DNA of 64,000 nucleotides from JABGPL01 sp964387885 (GTDB taxonomy: Bacteria > Electryoneota > AABM5-125-24 > Hatepunaeales > Hatepunaeaceae): contig CAYLYZ010000008.1 of assembly GCA_964387885.1 (NCBI GenBank), positions 18,766 to 82,765 of the forward strand, in the 5' to 3' direction. Shown in pieces: positions 49,732-58,511 of the stretch. Position 1 is the stretch's first letter, and each line of letters starts with the position of its first letter. A program made the translations under genes and the position numbers. A model generated the notes under the pieces. It did not search any database. It was not told where the DNA came from and saw only the letters and a program-made list of their open reading frames with translations.

Positions 49732-49844
49732 ACTGATAATTATTCTCTTTTTTATTTAAATATAATTATTTAAATAATCTCACAAAATAGTCATGTAGTT
49801 TGATCCGAGCAGATTATTAGTAATGCTTGTGAGAATTAAATATA

Positions 49845-49880
49845 AAAAGCGCTGCCAGGTTCGGTCCTGACAACGCTTTT
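49845..49880 (-). terminator. Intrinsic terminator of the LVIVD protein gene
   Basis: On the minus strand, AAAAGCGTTGTCAGG-ACCGAA-CCTGGCAGCGCTTTTTA, followed by TATTT. A strong stem of about 14 bp with a U-run, 25 nt after the stop at 49905. Confidence 0.87.
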
Positions 49881-49904
49881 ATTAAATCTTGCTTCTCTAA
49901 AGTG

Positions 49905-52052
49905 TTATTTCAGTAACATAACCTTTTGTGAAAATGTACCACTCGGTGTAGTCAATCTCGCATAATATGCACCTGCTGGTAGATTACCAGCTTGGAATGA
50001 TGAAGTGAACTCTCCCGCGGGTTTACTTCCGGTGAAAAGTGACTTTATCTCCTGCCCGACTGGATTATATATACTCAATGTTACCTCAGAAGCAATTGGC
50101 AATCCATACTTCAAATTAACTGTGCTGTTGAAGGGATTTGGATAAGCTGTAATCAGCATTATACTTACAGGATTGGAATTCTCTGATCCCTTTACATTTA
50201 GAGCGTTCGAGAAGTCGTAAACACCCAGGTTCGTATAGTCAGCAACTATAGCATGTCTTCCATTGCTGACAACTCCTATTGCCTGACCGGGAGTATTGTA
50301 ATACCCCGCTTCGTTCGGTTCAGATGGGTTGGAAATGTCGACGACGCGCAATCCTAATCTACTATCAGCTATCAGAAGGTGGTCTCCGGCAAATGCTATG
50401 TCCATGGCACGACCAGGGGTATCAATGTTTGCTACCTCGAATGGATCATTTGGATCAGAGACATCAATGACGAAAACACCCCTGTTTGTTGAAGCGTAAT
50501 AGATAAGGTCGCCTCTCTTAGCCAAAGATTCAGCTCCCCCGTTCATTCGATCATAGTATTCAATTAATTGCGGTCGTTCAGGATTTGACACATCGACTAT
50601 TGCTAAACCATGATGTTCTAAAGCCACGTACGCGACATCTCCTTCAACTATAACATCGACGCAGTAATTCCCAACGTTATCTCGACCCACGCGCTCCATC
50701 TGATCATGCTGTGATACGTCAAATATCCACAATCCGGCGTCACCGCAGGCTACGTAGGCAAGATCTTCTACTACCTCTACATTGTAGAAATACTCACCTG
50801 GGTAATTTGCCCTACCCACTTCAAAAGGATCTTCGGGATCTTCAATATTAACAACAGTAAGACCACCTCTTTCTTCTGCTATGTATACATAATCACCTTC
50901 AATGGCTACTCCACTGGCGTCACCTTGAGTGGGAATATTACTTACAACCCGTGGATTTTCTGGATCAAACATGTCAACTATCTGTAATCCTCCGTTCCAA
51001 TTAGCAACATAAGCGTAATCATCTCGGACAACCACATCGAGTACAAAACCTTCTCGCTCGCGAGTATAAACCTCATCTATACCTTCATCATTATTGACCT
51101 GAAATACGTGAAGCCCACCATCTTCTTTCGGGTATCTTGTTGGCTCGCCAACGTAAAAATAGTCACCGGTAACTGCAATTGAATATGCATAATAATCAGT
51201 ATCTATACCAGTTATCATCTCAATGTTTCCCGGATCGGTGATATCAAGGATTTCAATTCGATTAAAACTCGACACGTATGCCTGATTATCCTGAATCTGC
51301 ACCGAAGACATCATTTCTAATCCCTGGTAAGTATCAAGGATCTCAGGAGATTCCGGATCGCTGATGTCAACAGCATATAACTCAGAACTGCCATTACAGA
51401 AGAGAACCTCATCCTGCAAGTCCACTTCATTTACTCCCATCGGGAGTCCAAGTGTAGACAGAACAGCCGGATTTTCCGGATCTGAGACATCCATAATCCC
51501 GAGATACCTCTTGCATGCTATATAGGCAAGATTGTCATTGATAACAACATCCGTCATGTAGTCAAATTCGTAATTCAAACCAGTTTCAAACGGTTGTTCC
51601 GGATTGCTGATATCGACAATGTTAAACGAATACTCACTGACATGGTATAAATAGTCACCGGACTGGGTGAGTCCATATGTCCAATTTATTGTTTCGTGAA
51701 AGCTGACTTCGATTGGATCGGCAGGATCACTGATGTCTATTGTATATACTCCGGGACCATCCGTTAAGTAAACCAGATTATCCTCAACGGCTAAATCGCG
51801 AGCCTGACCTCTTATGTGTGCGAATGATGCAAGTTCTTCCGGATTTGCAGGATCGGAGACATCAAGAATCTGTAATCCCGAAATTCCCGCTGCAATAAGA
51901 CAGTAATCACCATAAAATTCGATATCATTAATCTGATCCCAGTGATTAAAAATCTGACTTACGCTTTGAACCTGTGAAAAGTCCTGTGCATTGAGAGTGG
52001 TGATGGTTAACAAGCTGATAAGCAGTACGAAATAGAATTTCAAGGTCTTCAT
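49905..52052 (-). CDS. Secreted LVIVD-repeat protein with C-terminal sorting domain
   Basis: 715 residues. Signal peptide FYFVLLISLLTITTLNA-Q. About a dozen repeats of about 42 residues with the pattern YVA--GGL-IVDVSDP-NP (LVIVD family propeller); for example GLQILDVSDPANPEELASF. The sorting domain is TAYPNPFNSTVNLKYGLP, LSIYNPVGQEIKSL, ending QKVMLLK. Paralogous to the protein at 61480-63657. Probably a surface propeller for binding or adhesion. GGAGGAGTC precedes ATG. Confidence 0.87.
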   Translation of the reverse strand: MKTLKFYFVLLISLLTITTLNAQDFSQVQSVSQIFNHWDQINDIEFYGDYCLIAAGISGLQILDVSDPANPEELASFAHIRGQARDLAVEDNLVYLTDGPGVYTIDISDPADPIEVSFHETINWTYGLTQSGDYLYHVSEYSFNIVDISNPEQPFETGLNYEFDYMTDVVINDNLAYIACKRYLGIMDVSDPENPAVLSTLGLPMGVNEVDLQDEVLFCNGSSELYAVDISDPESPEILDTYQGLEMMSSVQIQDNQAYVSSFNRIEILDITDPGNIEMITGIDTDYYAYSIAVTGDYFYVGEPTRYPKEDGGLHVFQVNNDEGIDEVYTREREGFVLDVVVRDDYAYVANWNGGLQIVDMFDPENPRVVSNIPTQGDASGVAIEGDYVYIAEERGGLTVVNIEDPEDPFEVGRANYPGEYFYNVEVVEDLAYVACGDAGLWIFDVSQHDQMERVGRDNVGNYCVDVIVEGDVAYVALEHHGLAIVDVSNPERPQLIEYYDRMNGGAESLAKRGDLIYYASTNRGVFVIDVSDPNDPFEVANIDTPGRAMDIAFAGDHLLIADSRLGLRVVDISNPSEPNEAGYYNTPGQAIGVVSNGRHAIVADYTNLGVYDFSNALNVKGSENSNPVSIMLITAYPNPFNSTVNLKYGLPIASEVTLSIYNPVGQEIKSLFTGSKPAGEFTSSFQAGNLPAGAYYARLTTPSGTFSQKVMLLK

Positions 52053-52680
52053 GACTCCTCCTGTTTTTGTTTCAATCGGGTTTCAATATGAAACCTCTGA
52101 ATATCTGACAAGTACCAAATGTTCTTTGACAAATATGTGCAATTTGCGTGCCACAACAGAAACTTTCGACAGAACTCATTTTTACTATTTGTATATAAAG
52201 GACTTGTACATTAACAGGCGCAACTATTCACAAGCATTAATTCGTGCATATTATGCGTTATGACTGAGCCAAAGGATATGAATTATTCATTATTTTTTAA
52301 TCGTATATTAATTAATGAAACTTGATAAAGCGAAAAAAAATGTAAAAACTCACTTTTTTGCACACTAATTCTTTAAGACTCGGTATAAATTCTGTTTCGC
52401 ATTAATTATTCAATCATGATCCATTAACTTACAATTCAATCAATCTGTTGATATTCGTAATATTTGTGACTATGATATAATAGATTTGACGAACAGCCCC
52501 TGACGTGTGGCCCGGGCTATTTATTGCCCGGGTTTCATTACGAGACAATTATGGTTCTGCTTAGATAGTCTCTTAATAGACTAACTAATGCAATTCAGTT
52601 AAGATACCTGGGCAACAAGTAGCCCAGGCCACACGACATTGGATATTAGGAAAACATAAAACTTAACATCGGATGATTTA
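52053..52680. other. Intergenic region, 628 bp
   Basis: Very A+T-rich divergent region between the LVIVD gene (minus) and ltaE (plus). It contains a 130-bp element at 52505-52634 and otherwise short chance ORFs. Promoters for both directions must be here, but I cannot place them. Confidence 0.5.
52505..52634. repeat. 130-bp element with GTGTGGCCCGGGCTA inverted ends
   Basis: Left end GTGTGGCCCGGGCTA; right end TAGCCCAGGCCACAC (14 of 15 match when inverted). Each end is also a hairpin (CCCGGGCTATTTATTGCCCGGG and CCTGGGCAACAAGTAGCCCAGG). An inner palindrome TTAGATAGTCTCTTAATAGA follows. MITE-like. Confidence 0.75.
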
Positions 52681-53712
52681 ATGAATGAATTTATAGATTT
52701 ACGCAGTGATACTGTTACTCGACCCTCTGAAGCAATGCGCAAGGTTATGTTTGAAGCTGAAGTCGGGGATGATGTATTTGGAGATGACCCTACAATTAAC
52801 CGATTCCAGAAATATGTCGCAGAGCTGCTCGGAAAAGAAGCTGCAATGTACATGCCTTCAGGTACTATGACCAACCAGGTCGCACTGGCGGTTCATACAT
52901 CCCCAGGTGATGAAGTGTACTGCGAAGTCGGCTGCCATATCCGCAATTTTGAGGGTGGTGCACCTGCATATCTATCAGGTGTGATGCTGAACGCGATTCA
53001 CGGAGCGCGCGGTGCTTATACGGTCGAAGACGTGGAACCGTTGCTCAGGCCTGCAGATAGCCACTTCCCACCGAGCAGGCTGGTCTGGATTGAAAACAGT
53101 GCAAATCGTGCAGGGGGGACAATTTTCCCGCAGGAAGAGGTGCTGAGACTGCGCAAATTTGCAACTGACCACGGACTGGGCTTGCATCTTGACGGAGCTC
53201 GTATCTGGAACGTTGCGGCTGCTACAGGAATAACTGAGCGCGAACTTGTCGAACCTTACGATTCCGTCAGTGTGTGTTTTTCAAAGGGTTTGGGCTGTCC
53301 GGTAGGATCGATTCTTGCCGGATCAAAAGACTTTATCGCAAAAGCGCACCGGATTCGGAAACGCCTCGGCGGTGGAATGCGTCAGGCAGGAATTCTCGCC
53401 GCAGCATGTTTGTATGCATTAGACAACAATCGTCAACTGCTCCCCGAGAGCAACCGGCATGCACATATGCTTGCTGAAGCAATAGCAGAGCTACCCAATT
53501 TAGATATAGACCTTGAATCCATTCAAACGAATATTATTATATTTGATGCACTGAAAATAGGAATGGATGGTGCGGCAGTAACAGCTAAAATGAAGGAAGA
53601 GGGAGTCCTTGTAACCGGTTTCGGACCAAAGGTCAGAATGGTAACTCATCTTGATGTAGACGAAAACGATATAAGTAATGCAATAGCAGTTATAAGAAAA
53701 ATCTTCGGATAA
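52681..53712 (+). CDS. ltaE: Low-specificity L-threonine aldolase
   Basis: A 343-residue PLP enzyme, fold type I. DLRSDTVTRPSEAMRKVM at the N-terminus, AAMYMPSGTMTNQVAL, GLHLDGARIWNV (Asp contacting PLP) and the Schiff-base lysine in SVCFSKGLGCPVGS. Splits threonine or allo-threonine to glycine and acetaldehyde. It is followed after 3 nt by the YhaM-like gene, so they are cotranscribed. Confidence 0.95.
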   Translation: MNEFIDLRSDTVTRPSEAMRKVMFEAEVGDDVFGDDPTINRFQKYVAELLGKEAAMYMPSGTMTNQVALAVHTSPGDEVYCEVGCHIRNFEGGAPAYLSGVMLNAIHGARGAYTVEDVEPLLRPADSHFPPSRLVWIENSANRAGGTIFPQEEVLRLRKFATDHGLGLHLDGARIWNVAAATGITERELVEPYDSVSVCFSKGLGCPVGSILAGSKDFIAKAHRIRKRLGGGMRQAGILAAACLYALDNNRQLLPESNRHAHMLAEAIAELPNLDIDLESIQTNIIIFDALKIGMDGAAVTAKMKEEGVLVTGFGPKVRMVTHLDVDENDISNAIAVIRKIFG

Positions 53713-53715
53713 CTT

Positions 53716-54675
53716 ATGGGAAAATCGAGAAGGCACTTACGCGATTATGAAGTAGGTGAAACCTTCACAGGATTCTTCGTCCTGCGAAGTCGTGAATTGC
53801 GGACGAGGCGAGACGGAGCTCCGTACCTCGTAATGGAATTTGGCGACTGCAGCGGTCGTATGTTCGGCAATATCTGGGACGATGCCGAACGACTATATCA
53901 AGACTTTGTAACGGGCTGTATCGTAAAGATGCAGGCGACAATTGAATCCTACAGGGGCACCAAACAAGTTTCGGTCAAGCGGATTCGCAATCTCGTCCCC
54001 GAGGACGAGATTGACAGCAGCGACTTTATTGAAGCAACTACAATTGATGTTGATCAGGCATATTCCAGATTGTGTAGAATCGTAACTGGTTTTAACAATG
54101 AACATTTAATTAAACTACTAAAAACCTTCTTCGATGACCCAGACTTCGAGAAATCCTTTAAGACCGCCCCAGGCGGAAAACTCTGGCATCACAACCGAAT
54201 CGGCGGATTGATCGAACACACAATGGCAGTTATCAGGCTCTGTCGGATGATGTCACGTTACTACCCTGAAGTAGATGGTGAATTACTCATTTCCGGAGCA
54301 ATCCTCCACGATATCGGCAAAATCGAGGAATATAAATACGAAACCTCAATAGACTATACTGAGCGTGGTCGTCTTGTCGGTCATATCACACTTGGCGCAA
54401 ACTGGGTGAGGGATCGAGCAGCAACATTTGAGGATTTCCCACAGGAAACACTCGACCGCCTGATCCATCTGATACTCTCCCATCAGGGCGAGCTCGAACA
54501 CGGTTCCCCGGTGCAGCCATCAACCCGTGAAGCCTTCCTGCTCCATTTTGCAGACTTGATTGACTCAAAAATGGACGCTCTTAGCCGCATTCGTCGGAAG
54601 ATTCCGGACGATGAGAAGTGGACATTTGTTAAATTGCTGCAGCGGTATATTGATGTAGGGGAGCCGAGGTCATAG
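53716..54675 (+). CDS. YhaM-like 3'-5' exoribonuclease (OB-fold plus HD domain)
   Basis: 319 residues. An N-terminal OB-fold (EVGETFTGFFVLRSRELRTR, then VKMQATIESYRGTKQVSV), a middle helical region, and an HD domain (IGGLIEHTMAVIRLCRMM, AILHDIGKIEEYKYE, HQGELEHGSPVQP) with the His/His-Asp metal site. The order OB-HD is that of YhaM/CBF1. It probably degrades RNA or single-stranded DNA from the 3' end. Located immediately after ltaE. Confidence 0.88.
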   Translation: MGKSRRHLRDYEVGETFTGFFVLRSRELRTRRDGAPYLVMEFGDCSGRMFGNIWDDAERLYQDFVTGCIVKMQATIESYRGTKQVSVKRIRNLVPEDEIDSSDFIEATTIDVDQAYSRLCRIVTGFNNEHLIKLLKTFFDDPDFEKSFKTAPGGKLWHHNRIGGLIEHTMAVIRLCRMMSRYYPEVDGELLISGAILHDIGKIEEYKYETSIDYTERGRLVGHITLGANWVRDRAATFEDFPQETLDRLIHLILSHQGELEHGSPVQPSTREAFLLHFADLIDSKMDALSRIRRKIPDDEKWTFVKLLQRYIDVGEPRS

Positions 54676-54971
54676 AGGGCAAACCGGCTGTCTCTCCGGC
54701 TTTACGCCGGAGTCCAGAGAAGCATCTATGACGAGAATGTTTTATTAAGCTTTAACTATCCACCAAACCAGTTGTAGGGGTAATTTATGAATTACTCTTA
54801 CGGACGACTCTTTACATTCCAAGAGGAATTTGATAAATTGTAGTTAATACACATTAAATTTATACTCGTTCACTTCAACACGGTAAAGCAACACAACACT
54901 AAAATATCGCATCACCGGTACTCGCGAGAAAACGTATTTTCAGCAGCGCATGGTAAAAAGGAGATCTCAAC

Positions 54972-56474
54972 ATGAAAAGGGCGACTCAAACACTTCTATT
55001 TATCCTATTAACAACATCAGTAACTTTCGCAGAACTCCCCCTCGAAGAACTCTGGACTGTCGAACTGGATTCGGCAACAGCCATAGGCAATGCCTGGACT
55101 GACGAGGATGGTAATTCAAATATCTTAGTTGGAGATAGTCGGCGTGCTCATCTTATTTCCAACGGTGAAATAATTTGGAGTTGTGACTCTCTGATAGGAG
55201 ATGTGACTGCTCTAGCATGGATTCCATATTCGGATGGTGAACAGATTGTTGTTGCAGCATCGGAACCAATACCTGGCCCGGACGATGGAGGATGGGAAGA
55301 AACTCGTTATGGATACCTTTACAGATTCGGTGGTGATGAGTTTGAACGACTTTCTGAACTTCAACTACTTGAATATTGGTACAATATTGATCTAATTACT
55401 GATGCCCGAAATGTTACAAAACTCGCAATTCTACCGGGAATGATACAGGCAGATGAGCATCCTGTTTTAGCTGCGTGGGAAACTTCAAGTTGGGCATTCT
55501 TTGGAGGTGATGATCTCGCTGGATATATAGGTGTAATTTCAGATGATTCGTTTGAGTACACTTTTAATGGATATCCCGTTGAAATGGAAGTTTTTCAAGA
55601 CTTTGACGACCGTAGTAAGATTGCTTTGGGTTGGCATAGATGGTATGACCAAGACGATGGTAATTATGGAGAATACACGAGTGATGTAACTCTATTTGAT
55701 GCTGATCTTTCTGCTGTTAATTCTGTTGAACTCGCTGAACATACATTTTTTGCAATCCAGGGTCCGTGGAGCCCTCCTGATCGTCGTCCCGAATTATTAG
55801 GAATGACAACGGTTCAATCGGACGATCAAACCTCTCTTTATGCAGCATATTCAGACACTTCTCACGCCTTCCTCTGTGAACTGAGCATACCCGATCTTGA
55901 GGTTATTCAAACCCGGTCACTTCCCAACGATTGGCAGAGAGGTCAAATGCTGAGTTTCCAATGGGAGGGGGACGACACGGATTTAACAAACCTCCTGCTA
56001 ATAGATTCCGGAGGCAATGTCCTGGTTTTCGATGCAGAAACATTAACCCAAATCGAGAACGGTGCATTGCCACGACATTATGTCAGATCGATAAAGACAG
56101 ATTTTGGCACCGATGGCAATTACGAACTACTGACACTTACCCGCAACAGGTTAATTTGTTACGGAATTTCACCTCTTGCAACACCACCTGACAATTTCAT
56201 CCCTCATCCCTCATCCTTCACCCTTTCAGAGCCTTATCCTAATCCATTTAACTCGCATGCCAATATTACATATCAGGTTCCGGAAGCTGGTAATGTAAGT
56301 ATTTACCTGTACGATTTAAAAGGGCAGTTGGTTGCCGAGTTGCTGAATGAGAATCAAACTCCCGGTCAATACTCCGTGATGTTTGAAGCAAAGGATTTAT
56401 GTTCAGGAGTGTATCTGATCAGGATGACAAATAGGAAGGCGATAGTGAGTCGAAAGGTTGTTTTATTGCGGTAA
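54972..56474 (+). CDS. Secreted protein with C-terminal sorting domain
   Basis: 500 residues with signal peptide TQTLLFILLTTSVTFAE. Repeats of a propeller type (WTDEDGNSNILVGDSRR, LLIDSGGNVLVFDAETL) suggest FG-GAP-like blades. A Ser/Pro linker (IPHPSSFTLS) encoded by a CATCCCTCATCC microrepeat leads to the sorting domain PYPNPFNSHANITYQVP, IYLYDLKGQLVAEL, GVYLIRM, ending RKVVLLR. No catalytic motif. GGAG lies 8 nt before ATG. Confidence 0.83.
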   Translation: MKRATQTLLFILLTTSVTFAELPLEELWTVELDSATAIGNAWTDEDGNSNILVGDSRRAHLISNGEIIWSCDSLIGDVTALAWIPYSDGEQIVVAASEPIPGPDDGGWEETRYGYLYRFGGDEFERLSELQLLEYWYNIDLITDARNVTKLAILPGMIQADEHPVLAAWETSSWAFFGGDDLAGYIGVISDDSFEYTFNGYPVEMEVFQDFDDRSKIALGWHRWYDQDDGNYGEYTSDVTLFDADLSAVNSVELAEHTFFAIQGPWSPPDRRPELLGMTTVQSDDQTSLYAAYSDTSHAFLCELSIPDLEVIQTRSLPNDWQRGQMLSFQWEGDDTDLTNLLLIDSGGNVLVFDAETLTQIENGALPRHYVRSIKTDFGTDGNYELLTLTRNRLICYGISPLATPPDNFIPHPSSFTLSEPYPNPFNSHANITYQVPEAGNVSIYLYDLKGQLVAELLNENQTPGQYSVMFEAKDLCSGVYLIRMTNRKAIVSRKVVLLR

Positions 56475-56620
56475 ACTGAGGACTTAAGGTGTAATTTATA
56501 ACAGGTTTCAGCATATTAGGAATAATCTTATTGCATAAAATAGTATTTCCAATTACTTTATAGAGTTAGTTATATCAAATCATGTTTACATTCAATCCCA
56601 TTCACTTGAAGGAGGCAAGG

Positions 56621-56974
56621 ATGAGGGTCTTTCTAAGTTTAACCATTCTATTCCTATCTGTACTAATCTGTGGATGTGCAGGTACCATTCCGCAGGCTTC
56701 TATGGTAAATGAAGAGTACATTGCAAATGCCGATCAGTTTGAGGTAATCGGTGATGTTATAGGTATGTCTGAAGTTACAAATCTATTTGGATTGATATTC
56801 TGGGGAGATCGTGGTTACCAGAGAGCTTATCAAAGTGCTTTAAAACAAGCCCAGGATTTGGGTGCCGAAGGGCTTATCTGCGTTTACAGCGATGTTACTT
56901 ACTTTTCTTTCCTTGGTATTTATAATTTAAGTGTTACCTATGTCTTTGCAAAGGCATACAAACGAAAAGAATGA
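56621..56974 (+). CDS. Small lipoprotein, possibly TRL-like
   Basis: 117 residues. Lipoprotein signal FLSLTILFLSVLICGC with Cys near residue 19. The rest (FGLIFWGDRGYQRAYQSALK, then DLGAEGLICVYSDVTYFSFL) has the shape of TRL-type small lipoproteins, a family of unknown function. Start at 56621 is set by AAGGAGGCAAGG; the longer ORF from 56582 lacks an RBS. Confidence 0.75.
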   Translation: MRVFLSLTILFLSVLICGCAGTIPQASMVNEEYIANADQFEVIGDVIGMSEVTNLFGLIFWGDRGYQRAYQSALKQAQDLGAEGLICVYSDVTYFSFLGIYNLSVTYVFAKAYKRKE

Positions 56975-56991
56975 TTAGGTAAGTATAGTAG

Positions 56992-57011
56992 CGCAGGCGT
57001 CCCTGCCTGCG
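56992..57011. repeat. Palindrome CGCAGGCGTCCCTGCCTGCG
   Basis: A 7-bp stem around a short loop between two lipoprotein genes, of the same short-palindrome class. Confidence 0.6.
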
Positions 57012-57060
57012 TGATAGATATTTAATCGCCTGCGAGCTCGAATATTTAGATATTGCAGTC

Positions 57061-57133
57061 GTAGCCCGGCCTTCTCCGAAGCCGGATTTCATTCAACCCC
57101 AAAAAACGCCGGGTTCGGAGAACACCGGGCTAC
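57061..57133. repeat. 73-bp element with GTAGCCCGG/CCGGGCTAC ends, copy 1
   Basis: Perfect 9-bp ends enclosing two half-hairpins (CCGGCCTTCTCCGAAGCCGG and CGCCGGGTTCGGAGAACACCGG). A second copy of almost equal size is at 58340-58413. Confidence 0.85.
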
Positions 57134-57151
57134 ATTAGAAAAAGGAAAACC

Positions 57152-58225
57152 ATGAAAGATAGAGTAGTTTCAATTTGCATTTATCTATTCATTCTCGTTT
57201 GTTTGACATCCTGCACTGAAAAATCCACCTCATCACCCGAGGTAAATCCGGAACAGGAAATCGCTGATGAAGTTGCTAAAACTATTATTTCAATCTTCAA
57301 TGGTTCGATGATGTATCATCAGGATTATGGTGAGGATCCGCCCGATGTTTCTGAATTAATTACATTAGAGTATCTAACCGTCGACGAAATGCTGATTAGT
57401 CAATGGGATTTCAGTTTTGACCGTGTGAATCCACTCACAGGGATAACTGCTGAATCGAAAATTGAAATGCCTTATGGGGAAGGTAGGGTTATCAAATTAT
57501 GTTGTCAGACAGGTAAATTCTCCGGTTGGTTCAGTGATTGTCCAAAACCAGAAACAGATTTTGCGGGTGAAGCTCATCGCTCAATCAAAGCCTTGCATAA
57601 TGCAATCCTGATGTACCGTCAGGATTATAGTGAAGATCCCTTGGAGATTGAAAGGGACTTATTAGACCTGGAGTATCTCGAAATTGTCGAATGGGTGTTG
57701 AATGAATGGGAGTTTTCATTCGAGGGCTCTGATTCAATAACCGGAATTAGAGCTATCTCGACTCCACTGATGGATTATGGGGAGGGGAAGGAAATTACGT
57801 TCAGCCTTCAAACAGGCAGATTTTCGGGTTGGTTCAGTGATAATGCAAAGACTGAAAAAGACTTTTCAGATGAAGCTAAGCTTGCGATCACAATGCTTCA
57901 CAACACTCTTTACAGGTACGTTATAAATAATGGCAAGAATCCGGAAGGAGGTGTTGAAGAGATATTGGAACTCACCCAACACCGGATGTCAGAATGGGTG
58001 CTTAAAGAATGGGATTTTTCATTTACAGGTACAGATTCAATTACCGGAATTAATGCAGTCTCGACGGATGTAATGGGATATGGGGAAGGCAAAATCATAC
58101 AATATAATCTAACTTCATTGGAATTCCCCGGGGAATTCTCCGGTTGGATTTTCGATGATATACCATTAGAATTATTGGTCGCCATTTATGTCCAATATAT
58201 ACAAGGTGCTCGGAGAGACGATTGA
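57152..58225 (+). CDS. Lipoprotein with three tandem pseudopilin-like domains
   Basis: 357 residues. Signal SICIYLFILVCLTSC with lipidated Cys near residue 24. Three repeats of about 105 residues, each with a helix ending in LYR/MYHQDYGEDP (residues 50-65, about 150 and 250), an E-L-x-x-L-E-YL turn, a W-D/E-F-S-F strand, AxSTxxM-YGEGK and FSGWFSD. The single-domain relative is at 2524-2937. Triplication with divergence suggests a binding scaffold on the outer surface. No known function. Confidence 0.8.
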   Translation: MKDRVVSICIYLFILVCLTSCTEKSTSSPEVNPEQEIADEVAKTIISIFNGSMMYHQDYGEDPPDVSELITLEYLTVDEMLISQWDFSFDRVNPLTGITAESKIEMPYGEGRVIKLCCQTGKFSGWFSDCPKPETDFAGEAHRSIKALHNAILMYRQDYSEDPLEIERDLLDLEYLEIVEWVLNEWEFSFEGSDSITGIRAISTPLMDYGEGKEITFSLQTGRFSGWFSDNAKTEKDFSDEAKLAITMLHNTLYRYVINNGKNPEGGVEEILELTQHRMSEWVLKEWDFSFTGTDSITGINAVSTDVMGYGEGKIIQYNLTSLEFPGEFSGWIFDDIPLELLVAIYVQYIQGARRDD

Positions 58226-58279
58226 ATAAAAACCGAGATTTGATATTGATGCTGGGAGCGGAATGAGCCCTAATCCGCG

Positions 58280-58413
58280 CTGTCACACGCCCTCGTGTGA
58301 CAGTTTCGTAGGGCGGAAACTTTTTCCGCCGAACTAAATGTAGCCCGGTCTTCTCCGAAGCCGGGATTCCATAACACAATTCAATCCCCGGGATGCGGTC
58401 GCGCCCGGGCTAC
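58280..58413. repeat. Palindromes and 74-bp GTAGCCCGG element, copy 2
   Basis: CTGTCACACG-CCCT-CGTGTGACAG at 58280-58303, then GGCGGAAACTTTTTCCGCC at 58312-58330, then GTAGCCCGG...CCGGGCTAC at 58340-58413 with an inner GTCTTCTCCGAAGCCGGGA as in the 57061 copy. Confidence 0.82.
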
Positions 58414-58511
58414 GACGTTTCTCTTTTACAAAACATCATTTGCATATCTCCCCTTCATATATTAAGTTACTACTAAGCACACAATTATTTCAGAAAAGAC
58501 AGGTGATTAAT

